Assembly: GCF_964019385.1 (NCBI RefSeq)
Contig: NC_088647.1
Location: 7,960,179-8,024,178, forward strand
Source of the DNA: Sycon ciliatum
Taxonomy: Eukaryota; Porifera; Calcarea; Leucosolenida; Sycettidae
Direction: 5' to 3'
Length of the DNA stretch: 64,000 nt
Of the stretch, positions 47,742 through 57,637 are shown piece after piece. The position numbers and the translations under genes were made by a program. The notes under the pieces are model-generated. The model saw nothing but the letters and a program-made list of their open reading frames with translations, did not search any database and was not told the origin of the DNA. Within the stretch, counting starts at the first letter, position 1, and each line of letters starts with the position of its first letter.

Positions 47742-47975
47742 ACTTACTCTTTATTTTAGTTCTCACTTTTTGTAAAACTTACCACAAGTTACCCGTCATG
47801 TGTCACACTTCTTTGGATTTTTAACCTTTGTTTTTCCCTTGATCTCTTTAGTTCCGTATTTCCACTGATGATCGGAACGTGAAAATCGATTTTGGAAACA
47901 CACAAAACCAAACCTTGAACAAATTGTCATGTTGCGTGGTGATGTCTGCGGCATTCATACTTTTCATTGCTATTA
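47733..47975. repeat. Right 243-bp inverted arm of Penelope-like element
   Basis: Inverted counterpart of 46998-47240. Confidence 0.88.
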
Positions 47976-48059
47976 TTAAACTTTTATCTCCACGTAGATT
48001 ATTTGTAAAGAAACAGTAGGTATTAATTTTATGAAGGGGGGGGTATGAAATGGGTATTA

Positions 48060-48774
48060 TCATAGTTGATGAGAGAATGCCTCCGTCAACCACCTGGAAC
48101 CCCGTACACGGCCAATCGCGGTGTCCCTCAGGGCTCTGTCCTGGGACCGGCACTGTTCACGGTGTACACCAGGCGCCTACCAGCCTGCCTACAGTCATCC
48201 CTCTGCCTCCTGTATGCAGATGACACCAACATCTACGCTGCCGACCCGTCCCCTTCCACTGCCACACAGACCTTGGAACATGATCTGACTCGTGTGAGCA
48301 GCTTTCTGGAGGCCCATGGACTACAGCTGAACCCATCCAAGACGCAATTCCTGCTGCTACGGAAACCCAATGTACATGCAGACTGTGCCCTACAGCTTTG
48401 CAACAGCCGTATACAGCAATCGCAGCAAGCCAAGTACCTGGGCATCATCATAGATGAGCATCTGTCGTTTCAACAGCAAGTAAGTAACATTAGAAGTAAA
48501 GTTAATGCCAAGGTCAATGCATTTCGCCGTTGTCGCCACCTTCTCAGTGCTAGAGCCAAGCGAACTTTCTATCTTGCATTTGTCCAATGTACCCTGGAGT
48601 ACGCGAGCAATGCGTACGTGCACTGCCTGCGACAGACCACCTATAACGCTCTTATTAGCATCGCGAATCGGGCGATCCGCACTGTCTTTGGCTTCCCTCC
48701 CTCTGCCTCCATCCAACCCATCTTAGCTAGACAGCACCGAACTCCTATCAAACGGCTGCACGTTTATTTGTTGC
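48060..48774 (+). pseudogene. LINE RT fragment interrupted by another LINE
   Basis: It starts abruptly, then reads RGVPQGSVLGPALFTVYTRR, the catalytic LYADDTNIYA (about residues 49-58), KYLGIIIDEHLSF and CTLEYASNAYVHCLRQTTYN. Near 48774 the sequence switches to a different LINE family. A segment at 51440-51825 resembles the missing 3' end of this type. Confidence 0.86.
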
Positions 48775-51097
48775 AGGTGGAGGGGAAGTCAAGTCGAGTG
48801 AGGGAACCACTCAGGGCGACCCCCTCTCCATGGCCTTTTACGCAGTTGCCACCATACCGATCATCACTCGTCTCCAGGAGCAACACACATCAGTCCGGCA
48901 GAGCTGGTATGCGGATGATTCCAGCGGAGCAGGTAGGCTGAGACAGATCCGGTTGTGGTGGGACGAGCTGCAGGCAATTGGACGGCGATACGGATACTTC
49001 ACGAACTCCGAAAAGACCCAGCTCCTTGTCAAGCCAGAGCTGGAGCAGGAAGCACGCCAAGTGTTTGCCGAGACAGGGATCCGGATTGTCACGGGGAGCT
49101 TGCGTTATCTCGGCTCCGAGATTGGATCGGAAGAGGCGGTCGCGGAAAGTGTGCAGCAACGGGTGGCGAAGTGGAAGGAAGAGCTGAAGAAGCTTACAGA
49201 GATTGCAAAAACGGAGCCACATGCTGCCTATGCTGCAATATCTCATGGTTTACGTGGTAGGTGGACCTACCTATTGCGTACAGTACCTTTCCCTGCACAA
49301 TGCCTTACCGACCTTGACAAGGTGATCACAGAGGAGCTTCTACCTGCTCTAGCGGGCCGTGATTCCTTCCTACCAGAAGAATTGAACCTTCTCCGCCTGC
49401 CCTGTCGACTGGGGGGGATGGCCCTGCCGTGTTTTCAGCAAATGGGTACGGCAGAGCTCCCTGCGTCGAGAGCTGTAACGGCCCTTCAGGTGGAGGAGAT
49501 TGTACACCAGAATGATCAATACACCCATAGCTCCACGGAGGATGTTCGCCAGGCAGCCCTAAGGGCGCGTTCAGACTGGCGTAAAAAACAAGCGGAATGT
49601 GAAAGTTGTCAAGGTGAATCGCTCACGTGACGTTCCCGCCAACGTAAACACGGAAAAGGTTTCCCACCACTCTGCAGGCCAGTGGAATGCAGATTCCGGC
49701 GGAACGCGGAGCGCTTTTGATATCCTTGCAGCACATGTTCCGTCTTTTCGTTTTATTTCAGCCTCTACTCTTGCAGTCTGACTGCATGCTTTTGAGTTTT
49801 GACTTCTAGACTGCCAACTTCTCCGATCATGCCGAAATCTTTGTTCGAATCAGCAATGGAGAGGGAGTTCATGGAGCTGTACGTGGTGATTTTTGCGGGC
49901 CGCTCTGCAGGCAAAACGTTACTGCGAACGAGAAGAATACTCTGATCGCGGAGCGGATGAATGCCACCCAAGCACCAAACACTCCGGACATAGTATTCTT
50001 TCCGTCGACAAGCACAAGCAAAAGCACAATGATCCAGTATCTCAACAGACTGAATGAGTTTATTTTGATATCCAACTCAAACTGAGTCAACTCAAAAATA
50101 TTCAAATGTCGAAGCTTCACATGTACTGGCCATTCCAGCGGGATACACGTGCAGTGTGATTGCGATTCCCGGGATTACGCTGCAGCTTTCCGGCGGCTAT
50201 TCACGCCAGTCTGAACGCGCCCTAAGCGAGAAGACACGGCTAGCGCATGACCGTCGTCAGAGGGAGCAGAATGATTTCGTCACGATCAAGAGCAGTGCGT
50301 CCCCTGCCCTGGCTCGTCGGCTGGAGAGTTTGTCCACGAAAGGTGTGTCGAGTTGGCTCGGGGTATTGCCTCTGGCAGACCATGGTCACCATCTGTCCAA
50401 GGGAGACTTCCGCGACGCTCTAGCTCTCCGCTATGGTTGGTCTCTCTTGGACACACCAGCGAGCTGTGTGTGTGGGGAGCCGTTCGACGCCACGCATGCG
50501 ATGATTTGCCCCCGCGGAGGTTTCCCGACAATTCGCCACAATGAAGTAAGAGATATCGTGGCGGATCTTCTGACGGAGGTATGCTCAGATGTGGCAGTCG
50601 AGCCTGTACTTGCTCCGATCACAGGCGAGGTGTTTTTATCGGCATCAACAAACACCGCGAACGACGCCCGGGCTGATGTCCGAGCTCGTGGGTTCTGGAC
50701 CCGGGCTCAGAATGCGTTCTTCGATGTCCGGGTCTTCCACCCGGATGCAGCATCATACAAGAGCAAGCCCGTCAGTGATCTTCTGAAGCAACATGAGCGC
50801 CGCAAGAAGAGTGAGTATGCCGAGCGTATCAACAATGTCGACCGTGGTTCATTTACCCCTCTAGTCTTTACCACGGCGGGTTGTTGTGCTCCGGAGTGTA
50901 CTGCATTCATTAAGCGGTTGTGTGCATTGCTGGCAACTGCCGATCGACCGTATGCCCAGCTAATGGCCTATGTGCGGTGTCGCTTGTCCTTCGCTTTGCT
51001 CAGGGCAGCCATAATGTGCATTCGCGGTGCACGTTCGGCCTACCATCGTCCAGTTAATGCGATGAGGGAGTTGGCCATTGTGGAGAGCGGCCTCTAA
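48775..51097 (+). mobile_element. LINE with RT and C-terminal Cys/His + nuclease-like domain
   Basis: The coding sequence begins 5' truncated with SSEGTTQGDPLSMAFYA and the catalytic QSWYADDSSGAG. It continues with RYGYFTNSEKTQLLVKPE, LRYLGSEIGSEEA and HAAYAAISHGLRGRWTYLLR to 49562, where a 660-bp Harbinger-like element interrupts it. Beyond the insertion it resumes in frame and ends at 51097. The C-terminal part has SSWLGVLPL, GDFRDALALRYGW, a Cys/His motif (CVCGEPFDATHAMIC) and then GGFPTIRHNEVRD, EPVL, ARADVRARGFW and FFDVRVF, suggestive of a PD-(D/E)XK-type nuclease as in R2/NeSL-like elements (inference). WW-x-x-L and ADDSS distinguish this RT from the other LINEs here. Confidence 0.82.
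49563..50222. mobile_element. Harbinger-like MITE inserted in LINE coding sequence
   Basis: Ends GGGCGCGTTCAGACTGGCG and CGCCAGTCTGAACGCGCCC are flanked by TAA (49560-49562 and 50223-50225). Removing the element and one TAA restores the host LINE frame, which proves the insertion point. 660 bp; no transposase recognised. Confidence 0.9.
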
Positions 51098-51439
51098 CTA
51101 AATCTAATCATGTGATTGAGTGGTCTCTGCATGTTGATCGGGTAGCGGAGTTCCATCACTGACGCAGTGTGCGGGTATTGCATTATGAATTGGTTGAGTA
51201 GATAGTTCCGGAATTAATTCCGTGTTCGATATTGTTTATTTTTTACATATTGTTTATTTTATTTTATTCGTGTTCGATATTGAATTTTAATTTTAATTTA
51301 TTTATTTTTTACAAATATTGTTTTTATTCCATTTCACATTTTTCATTCGTGTTGGGTTTAACTACTCACTGTACTGATACATGGTGATGATTGTGCTTTG
51401 CTTTGCCCGTAAAAGAGGCCTTCCCTAATAATATACCTA
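51098..51439. other. AT-rich 3' UTR-like region
   Basis: Contains repeated ATATTGTTTATTTTTTAC and TTCGTGTTCGATATTG phrases (51215-51330), probably the 3' untranslated end of the preceding LINE. Confidence 0.45.
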
Positions 51440-51793
51440 ACACCGTTAAATATTCGCTATGCTGCCAACCTCTATGTGTTTCTACATAGATGCATAAATG
51501 CTCGTGCTAGTCCCCTACTTTGCCGACTTTTCACTCCTCGTGCTGTCTCATCATCCCGCACTGCTAGAATTACCCGTTCTCAGGAATTGCTCGGCCTGGT
51601 ACTGCCCCATGCCAGATTGTATTTTGGCTATCACTCTGTATCTTATCTTGGAGCTGACCGATGGAACGCCCTCCCTGCCGCGATTCGCACCATATCCCTA
51701 CCTGCTGCACTTCGCTCCGCTATCTTCACGTGGCTAGGGCACCCTGTAAGAAGACCATAGGTCTGTGGGGACTGCCCTAGTAAAATATGAATA

Positions 51794-51825
<32 letters not shown>
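51440..51825 (+). pseudogene. LINE 3' end with (AAT)n tail
   Basis: The reading up to a stop at 51760 ends RSQELLGLVLPHARLYFGYH, GADRWNALPAAIRTIS, LGHPVRRP, a non-LTR RT C-terminus. Then AGGTCTGTGGGGACTGCCCT leads to (AATAAT)n. The 56340-56710 copy has the same 3' end. Confidence 0.82.
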
Positions 51826-51828
<3 letters not shown>

Positions 51829-52137
51829 AAAGGATTGGGAGAACTTCATATTCAAAGGATCAGTCGGGGAAGTGAACTGCCTGAAAAGAGAAAAAAACGC
51901 CAGACCCACCAGGACTCGAACCTGGGACCCTGCTTGTCATGAGCAATGCTCTAACCACTGAGCTATGGGACCAGGCTGAACCTAGAAGGCGCTGACAAGT
52001 TTTTCACTCCAAAGGCAGCTCACAACACGTGCCACACATACTGATGGCACTTGGGTCTTTTTCCCTCCCCCAGGGGACCAACCACGGTCAGTTTCTGGAA
52101 ACTACCAGAGGTGAAAGAAAGTGATTAAATTTGGAAA
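51826..52137 (-). mobile_element. SINE-3 copy 3, minus strand
   Basis: Same unit as 43739-44048, inserted at the (AAT)n tail of the preceding LINE end. Confidence 0.85.
51902..51972 (-). tRNA. tRNA-Thr-like pseudo-tRNA, SINE-3 copy 3
   Basis: 71 nt, same structure as the plus-strand copy at 52307. Confidence 0.6.
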
Positions 52138-52306
52138 GGATTGGGAGAACTTCATGTTCAAAGGATCAGTCTGGTAGTTTCCAGAAACTGACCGTGGTTG
52201 GTCCCCTGGGGGAGGGAAAAAGACCCAAGTGCCATCAGTATGTGTGGCACGTGTTGTGAGCTGCCTTTGGAGTGAAAAACTTGTCAGCGCCTTCTAGGTT
52301 CAGCCT

Positions 52307-52377
52307 GGTCCCATAGCTCAGTGGTTAGAGCATTGCTCATGACAAGCAGGGTCCCAGGTTCGAGTCCTGGTGGGTCT
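52307..52377 (+). tRNA. tRNA-Thr-like pseudo-tRNA, SINE-3 copy 4
   Basis: GGTCCCA pairs with TGGGTCT (one U-U mismatch, one G-U). The D arm is GCTC…GAGC, the anticodon stem TTGCT/AGCAG, and the T arm CCAGG-TTCGAGT-CCTGG. A box (TAGCTCAGTGG) and B box (GGTTCGAGTCC) are perfect. The body resembles animal tRNA-Thr, but the loop is CATGACA: base 33 is A instead of U and the triplet would be UGA. It is therefore probably a Pol III promoter module rather than a working tRNA. Confidence 0.65.
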
Positions 52378-52381
52378 GGCG

Positions 52382-52389
52382 TTTTTTTT
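52382..52389 (+). terminator. Pol III T8 terminator after the tRNA-like body
   Basis: Eight T residues five bases after the tRNA-like 3' end. The minus copies keep A7 at the equivalent place. It would stop Pol III before the SINE 3' part, so full-length transcripts would need readthrough. Confidence 0.6.
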
Positions 52390-54224
52390 CTCTTTTCAGG
52401 CAGTTCACTTCCCCGACTGATCATTTGAATTTGAAGTTCTCCCAATCCTTTCCAAATAATAATAATAATAATAATAATAAGTATGATATCCAATATTCTT
52501 GTTCTATAGACTATTTAGTACGGGCATTTCATGAGAGTCATGCATGGGCAAGGCAGGATTTGGACTAGGATAGAGGACAAGAACATAATTATTGATGATA
52601 ATACCGTATATTCTCTATTATAAGCGCCGTGCTTATATTTTTTCAACACCCCTCTACCCCGTGCTTATATTGGAGACCGCGCTTATATTGGAGACCGTGC
52701 TTATATTTTTTCAACCAATACATCCATACAGGGCAAGAAGAAATACATGCTAGATATCACGCATGCCGCATTGATTCCACCAAGACCGTGCTAATAATAG
52801 AGACCGTGCTTATAATGTTTCGAAAGGTGCTCACAGTGTGCTAGTTTTATTTTATTAGAGACTGTGCTTGTAATGGGGCTGTTAAGTGATGACGTCACAG
52901 TTCCTTCGATACGCATAGCAACGATCCCACTGGGGACAAACAAAAGTAGCGTCGTCTCCACCGAACCAGTTGTCAGTGGCAACATATAGGAATCGTGTAC
53001 ATTTCTTCGTTTCTTCTTTGCTGTTTTCAGTGAGTGTTTTGTTTTCTCTTTGTCCTTGATCTCGACGGTGTTTTCGTGCTCATTACCTTACTGAGACGTC
53101 TCTTGTGACTGTAGCCAGTGTCACGGAGGATTTTATTGGCGTGACGAGGTAGATCGCCGAGATCGAGCGTGAAAAACGCTCTGCATTAGTAGCTCCTGTA
53201 GAATGTCTTCTGGGATGGCGTATCCATGGTCAACAAAGCCAAGGTGCAAGACAGCATAAGAGATCGTGTAAACGATGGGAACTCCAAAAGGTAAGCTCCT
53301 GAACAAGTGGACAGATATGTGTATTTACAAACTCTCTCTCTCTTCATCCATCGATTGCCGCTATGCATTGCATTTTGTCTGCACAGATAATCTGGACAAA
53401 TAAATTATATTGTAACTGGAGAGTGCAATCGTGCTTGGGACCCATCCCAATGTCATCACATGGCTGTGGTGACTATTGTATACCTGTACCTGGGAGAGTT
53501 TTCCTCAACTGAGACGGAGTGTAGGTGGATGGATTATGAGAAATGCGAAGATGTGGAGTAAGTTGTGTCGAAGAAATGTGTAATAAAATAAAATTTACTT
53601 TACACTCAAACATACACTGTACATAACATCATGATACTGATGATTCCATCTTCATATCTCCGCAACAGGTACGCCATACGCACCAAACACATGGTGTGTG
53701 TGCACGCGCGCGCTTGCGTGCGCGCGTACATGCACACACTCTCATGCGTGGCCGAGTTGGCCGGATGAACAGACCACGCATTTGCACGAGTTGTCCGTTA
53801 TGTCATTAGAGTGCTGTACTTTATGACTTTATTCCAAAATAGTATGTCTTGCCCCTGTGAAATGGAGTTTGTGTCTATGCTCAGCGGGTATCGGGCCACG
53901 ACGCCACACTGCAGTCAGCGCTGGAATTAAAATAGCACTTCATGGATTATTTTAACTAATTTCCTTTGCGTTTACATGTACTTTGTTGAGCCCGTGGTTT
54001 CATTTCTGTGTTCTGTTATGATTGGCCTCTGGAAATAATCGGAGTGGATGTCATTTTTGTCATATGTGTGTGCCTTGTGCAACAGGTTCAAGGCTAGATG
54101 CACTTCACATTCGGCGTGCGATCTCGGCGTCTGGGACCTGATAACGTCTTGGTTGGATGGGTAATCAAGGACGATACTACTCGGCACACCAATGTACATG
54201 TCAATGTAATTTTTTACTCTTTCA

Positions 54225-54545
54225 GAGCTGCACTATTTACGGACGAATGTGTCTGTTAGAGAGGAAATAAATAGTATTCACAAACAAGTCCCACTTATTG
54301 TTTCTGTTCGTAAAAGGAAATTGCAATTTTTTGGTCATATTGTTCGTTCCGGCTGTTTGTCATTGACTGTTCTTCAGGGTTGTGTTGCTGGAGGTCGTTG
54401 CCGAGGCAGGCCCAGAATGTCATGGCTTGATAATATTATTTCATGGACTGCACTTGACGTGCAGTCCCTGCTCGCTGCTGCACGCGATCGATTTTTATGG
54501 CGCTCACTTGTTCATACTTGCTCTGTGACGCCCCGACGACCTTAG
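54225..54545 (+). pseudogene. LINE RT C-terminal fragment
   Basis: RKRKLQFFGHIVRSGCLSLT … GRCRGRPRMSWLDNIISWT … ARDRFLWRSLV is the GHIxR…GxRxRGRPxxxW…DRxxWR ending of RTE/jockey-type elements. Only about 105 residues remain, inside the 3.3-kb TIR element. Confidence 0.82.
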
Positions 54546-55249
54546 GGCTATGGGCTTGTGGTGATGACTATTTACGTCTTGATGCTTACTTCGGTGCTAG
54601 CGTGTTTCCCCCGGATTATTTCTATCATCATGCGTGTTCTTGGGCTGAGCGAGCACATGCATGAGTGTGCAGCTATAGCCCTGTGTATCTTTGGTGACAC
54701 TTTGTTCTGCAACGCATGTACCTTGTAACAGTATGTGCTTGCACTGCTTTGTGTGGCCTGCGTATTTCAAGACTATTCAGTGCATTAGACCCAGGTTGGT
54801 TTGGTTGCCGGATGATCTCTTGTTGCGTCGCTCTGTGTTTTGTATTCATCAATTTTTGGGCTTGAGAATTGAGCTGGTGTGTGGTTCCCAATATCAAAAC
54901 ATCATGCTGGTGCTCTGTGTTTTGATTATCGACTGTCCGAGCAGTCGCGATTCATTACCAGAACGGTCAATACTGTAGTCTCGTGACGTGTTTGTCTTTT
55001 TGTGTTTTCGCCGGGGGAATTAGCGGTGACGTTGCACATAGAACGGCAGTGTTGCATCACTGGACGACCCTGCCTCTGACTTCATGTCCCCAGGATGTGG
55101 TGCAGATACACCAGACAGTCTCTTCCTGTAAACACGCAAACAGCAAAAGAAGAGATCCCGCAAATCAGGAAAACCCATTGCGGAAAATATCGAGTAGATC
55201 ATACACCATTCAATAATCTGGAGTAATTACAGTGAGACAAACACTTCAC

Positions 55250-55250
55250 T

Positions 55251-55288
<38 letters not shown>
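55250..55288. repeat. (CT)n microsatellite
   Basis: About 18 CT units. Confidence 0.9.
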
Positions 55289-55292
<4 letters not shown>

Positions 55293-56275
55293 CTTCCAAA
55301 ATACCCTGTAACAATTTCCTAGAATTATTTTATTTTAATATATTCTCAGGACATCATTCTGAACATAATAACTTCTTCCATGGGTCTTCAATCACCACGG
55401 AGGGCGAGAATATATCTAAGTCATGCAGTTTACGGGAGGTGCGAGCTGTCATGGATATAGAGGCTGATATTATTGTGCCAGCGTGAGGGCAGAGACAGAA
55501 AGAAGACACTGATTTCTTGAACAACTCACCTACATAATAATTATTATAATCGAATCCACAGGGAGCGCTCGTACTTTGATCCATCAGGACGGGAAGAATC
55601 TTCAAAGGACTCTCAAACACGGAGTTTTACAGTGGGCAGCCAATTTCACAGCCATTATGAAGGCCCTCGACGACTACAGGAGATTTGTAGAGGAAAGAAC
55701 AAGGAGTAAAGAGCGACAACAATCGCTTGAAGAAAAAGCAAAGAAAAACTGCTCTCTCTCCAGTCATTTAGATGCTGTTGCCTTTGACAACTGGTTCCAT
55801 CCAGAGGACGCGACTTTTGTTTGTCCCCAGTGCTCTCCGTTGCTATGCGTATCGAAGGGGCCGTGACGTCACACTTAACAGCCCCATGGAGACCTGCGCT
55901 TATAATAGAGAATATACGGTAATAATAATATCTTTATTAGGATGACCCAGAGGCTTGTCGCCTATCATGCAAGGGGTTCACCGCTTTGAAGGATGTACAT
56001 GTACACGTATGAGCTAAAGTGAAAGTAGTGAAAAGTTGTGCAGCGTGAATGCGTTGGGGAGTGAGCATCTGTTCAGGCAGAATCTGTGAAGAAGACATGG
56101 TAGGCACAACATCGGAGAGCTAGTTGAGGAGGGAGATATGGTCATAGCCAGACAGCAATGCTTGAAACGTGTGGCGTACGTCAAGTGTGATAAGGCCATA
56201 GACGTCTACTATACTGCAGCCTCGACCCGGTTGGAAATGTACGCAACAGTTCCCCCTCTTGACCAGGAATCGCAC

Positions 56276-56356
56276 AAAACGACGAAAGTATTACGACTCC
56301 CAGGTCTTGACCTCTGCAGAGGTCAAGACCTGGGAGTCGTAGTACTTTCGTCGTTT
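56276..56356. repeat. 81-bp palindrome without spacer
   Basis: The arms around the central CTGCAG (56314-56319) contain AGGTCTTGACCT and GACTCCCAGG and pair over about 38 bases with one or two mismatches. Confidence 0.85.
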
Positions 56357-56710
56357 GATCTGTCGGTGCACGAGACGCACGCACAGATTTCTTTTTTGCA
56401 CTCTGCTCTTATCTCTGATTGCTTCTGCCTTCGTTCTGCCGCAACACACACAGCTGCCCGTACACGTTCCCAGTCCATAGATTCACTTGCTCTGCCTACA
56501 AGTAAAGCACGCAATCGTTATGGCTTATTCGCTTTGAGCTTTCTGGCTTCTGACCGCTGGAATTCTCTTCCAGCTGACATTCGCTCTTGCCCCTCGCTTT
56601 CACTATTCCGCAAATCTGTACGTGATCACATAGGGTACCCTGTAAAAAGGCTTAGGCCTGTGGGGATTGCCCTTTTCAAAATTTAAATAATAATAATAAT
56701 AATTTCGTAG
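56340..56710 (+). pseudogene. LINE 3' end with (AAT)n tail
   Basis: ARTRSQSIDSLALPTSKARN, ASDRWNSLPADIRSCPSLSL and IGYPVKRLRPVG form the same RT C-terminus as 51440-51825. It is followed by CTGTGGGGATTGCCCT and (AAT)n. The palindrome at 56276-56356 lies at its 5' break. Confidence 0.82.
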
Positions 56711-57604
56711 GGTGAACGTGAGTACTCTTTCATGTAGTAAATGCGGCAATTCAGCGCAAGGAGGACTCGCCCAACCGCCCCTCCCCAAATGGATCTACTC
56801 AGTACTCGAATGGTTGCGGAGCTGAGCTGAGGTACAATGTAGCTACGTAGGGGCGCTCTTTTGGGATTTTACTACAACTAGACTTGACAAAAACGTCAAT
56901 AGAAAGCCCAAGATACCGGTAGTCACTGTGCGAACCACTTACAACCAGCCAAGTAGTAATAGTTACAATCACGTACAACCAGTCACTTACAATCAGACAT
57001 GTAGTTTTGAGCCAACCATTCGAAAACGGATGCCGATGCAACGAAATGCCCATTGTGAAGATTAGAAAAAGGTAATTCGGCCGTTGAAAATACCACCCGG
57101 GCACCGTTGCGCTCTGCCGAACTGTCAGCAGGAAGTGTGTACGTGTGTGGTCAGTCTTCAGATCAGAGCGAAAAGGTGTTGTTCACATGTCGTGTGGCAT
57201 GACACAGGTCGTAGACGTCTGTTACATTAGTAACAAGAGTAGAAAGATAAACAACTGTTTATCTACTCTTGGCAGGACTGTCTGTAGAACGTAGGGTACC
57301 GGATATCATTGTCCTGACAGACACGGTTCCGACTGCTTTTTCGAAGTTTTCGTGCTTCACGCAATCACGGTCTGCTCAGTATCTGCAGTAGTTGCTGTTC
57401 CTGCTGTCTTGCCAGCTGACAACTGTTAAGTGTTAGGTGGGGTACATTGTCTATCATTGTCCATGCAGCGGCTGGTACTACTAGTAATTCCTTTGGCAGG
57501 ATATTCAACTGCTGCATGCCCAGAAGAACCGAGCAGTCTCGCTCGCACTGTTGCTGGAGTAAACAGTCAATGATAATGATTATGAAGAGTCGGCGGTGAA
57601 GACG
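56711..57604. other. Upstream region of gene C
   Basis: It holds a 38-bp CAAGAG palindrome (57230-57267) and GTNACTTACAA-like repeats at 56930-57000. The promoter and 5' UTR of gene C should be here, but no TATA or initiator could be assigned. Confidence 0.35.
57230..57267. mobile_element. Minimal CAAGAG palindrome
   Basis: CAAGAGTAGAAAGATAAACA followed by the inverted TGTTTATCTACTCTTG, matching the ends of the 5398 MITE. Confidence 0.55.
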
Positions 57605-57637
57605 ATGCACGGAAGAACCGACACTCTCTTCATGAAG
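57605..57637 (+). CDS. Gene C exon 1: start codon and first residues
   Basis: ATG at 57605 gives 11 codons ending ATG-AAG before GTAAAT, phase 0. Joining it to the next exon yields MK-LHVLPLLLVVVA, an ideal signal peptide start from the second ATG at 57632. Confidence 0.5.

Larger units (their letters stand above)
47000..48006 (-). mobile_element. Penelope-like element remnant with inverted pseudo-LTRs
   Basis: Two 243-bp inverted arms flank a 492-bp centre that encodes a GIY-YIG-like C-terminal piece. A 31-bp extension (47976-48006) follows one arm, and a 12-bp direct repeat AAAGAAACAGTA brackets the whole. Penelope-like elements are known for direct or inverted pseudo-LTRs, a 30-40 bp tail and variable target duplications. 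The reverse transcriptase is missing. Confidence 0.6.
52138..52480 (+). mobile_element. SINE-3 copy 4, plus strand, head-to-head with copy 3
   Basis: Begins within AGTTTCCAGAAACTGACCGT and ends CTCCCAATCCTTTCC followed by (AAT)n at 52456-52480. Together with copy 3 it forms a large inverted repeat of about 600 bp. Confidence 0.85.
52604..55919. mobile_element. 3.3-kb CCGTATATTC element with long TIRs
   Basis: The ends CCGTATATTCTCTATTATAA-GCGC and their complement are flanked by TA. The TIRs extend inward over about 170 bp: GGGGCTGTTAAGTG, TGACGTCAC, CTTCGATACGCATAGCAACG and CACTGGGGACAAACAAAAGT are shared by both arms. On the left, about 200 bp of repeated GACCGTGCTTATA phrases is inserted between the tip and the rest. 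No transposase was recognised. It contains a LINE fragment at 54225 and a frame at 55576-55866 that overlaps the right arm. The CCGTA/TA signature links it to two MITEs here, suggesting a shared mobiliser. Confidence 0.8.

Noticed and set aside
43816..52377. Functional tRNA-Met(CAT) genes
   Set aside because: The stem register that pairs best gives loop CATGACA without U33, and all copies sit in the same repeat, so they are SINE modules.
53690..53740. CG-rich alternating purine-pyrimidine stretch as a regulatory Z-DNA site
   Set aside because: Short CA/CG microsatellite-like sequence with no nearby host gene.
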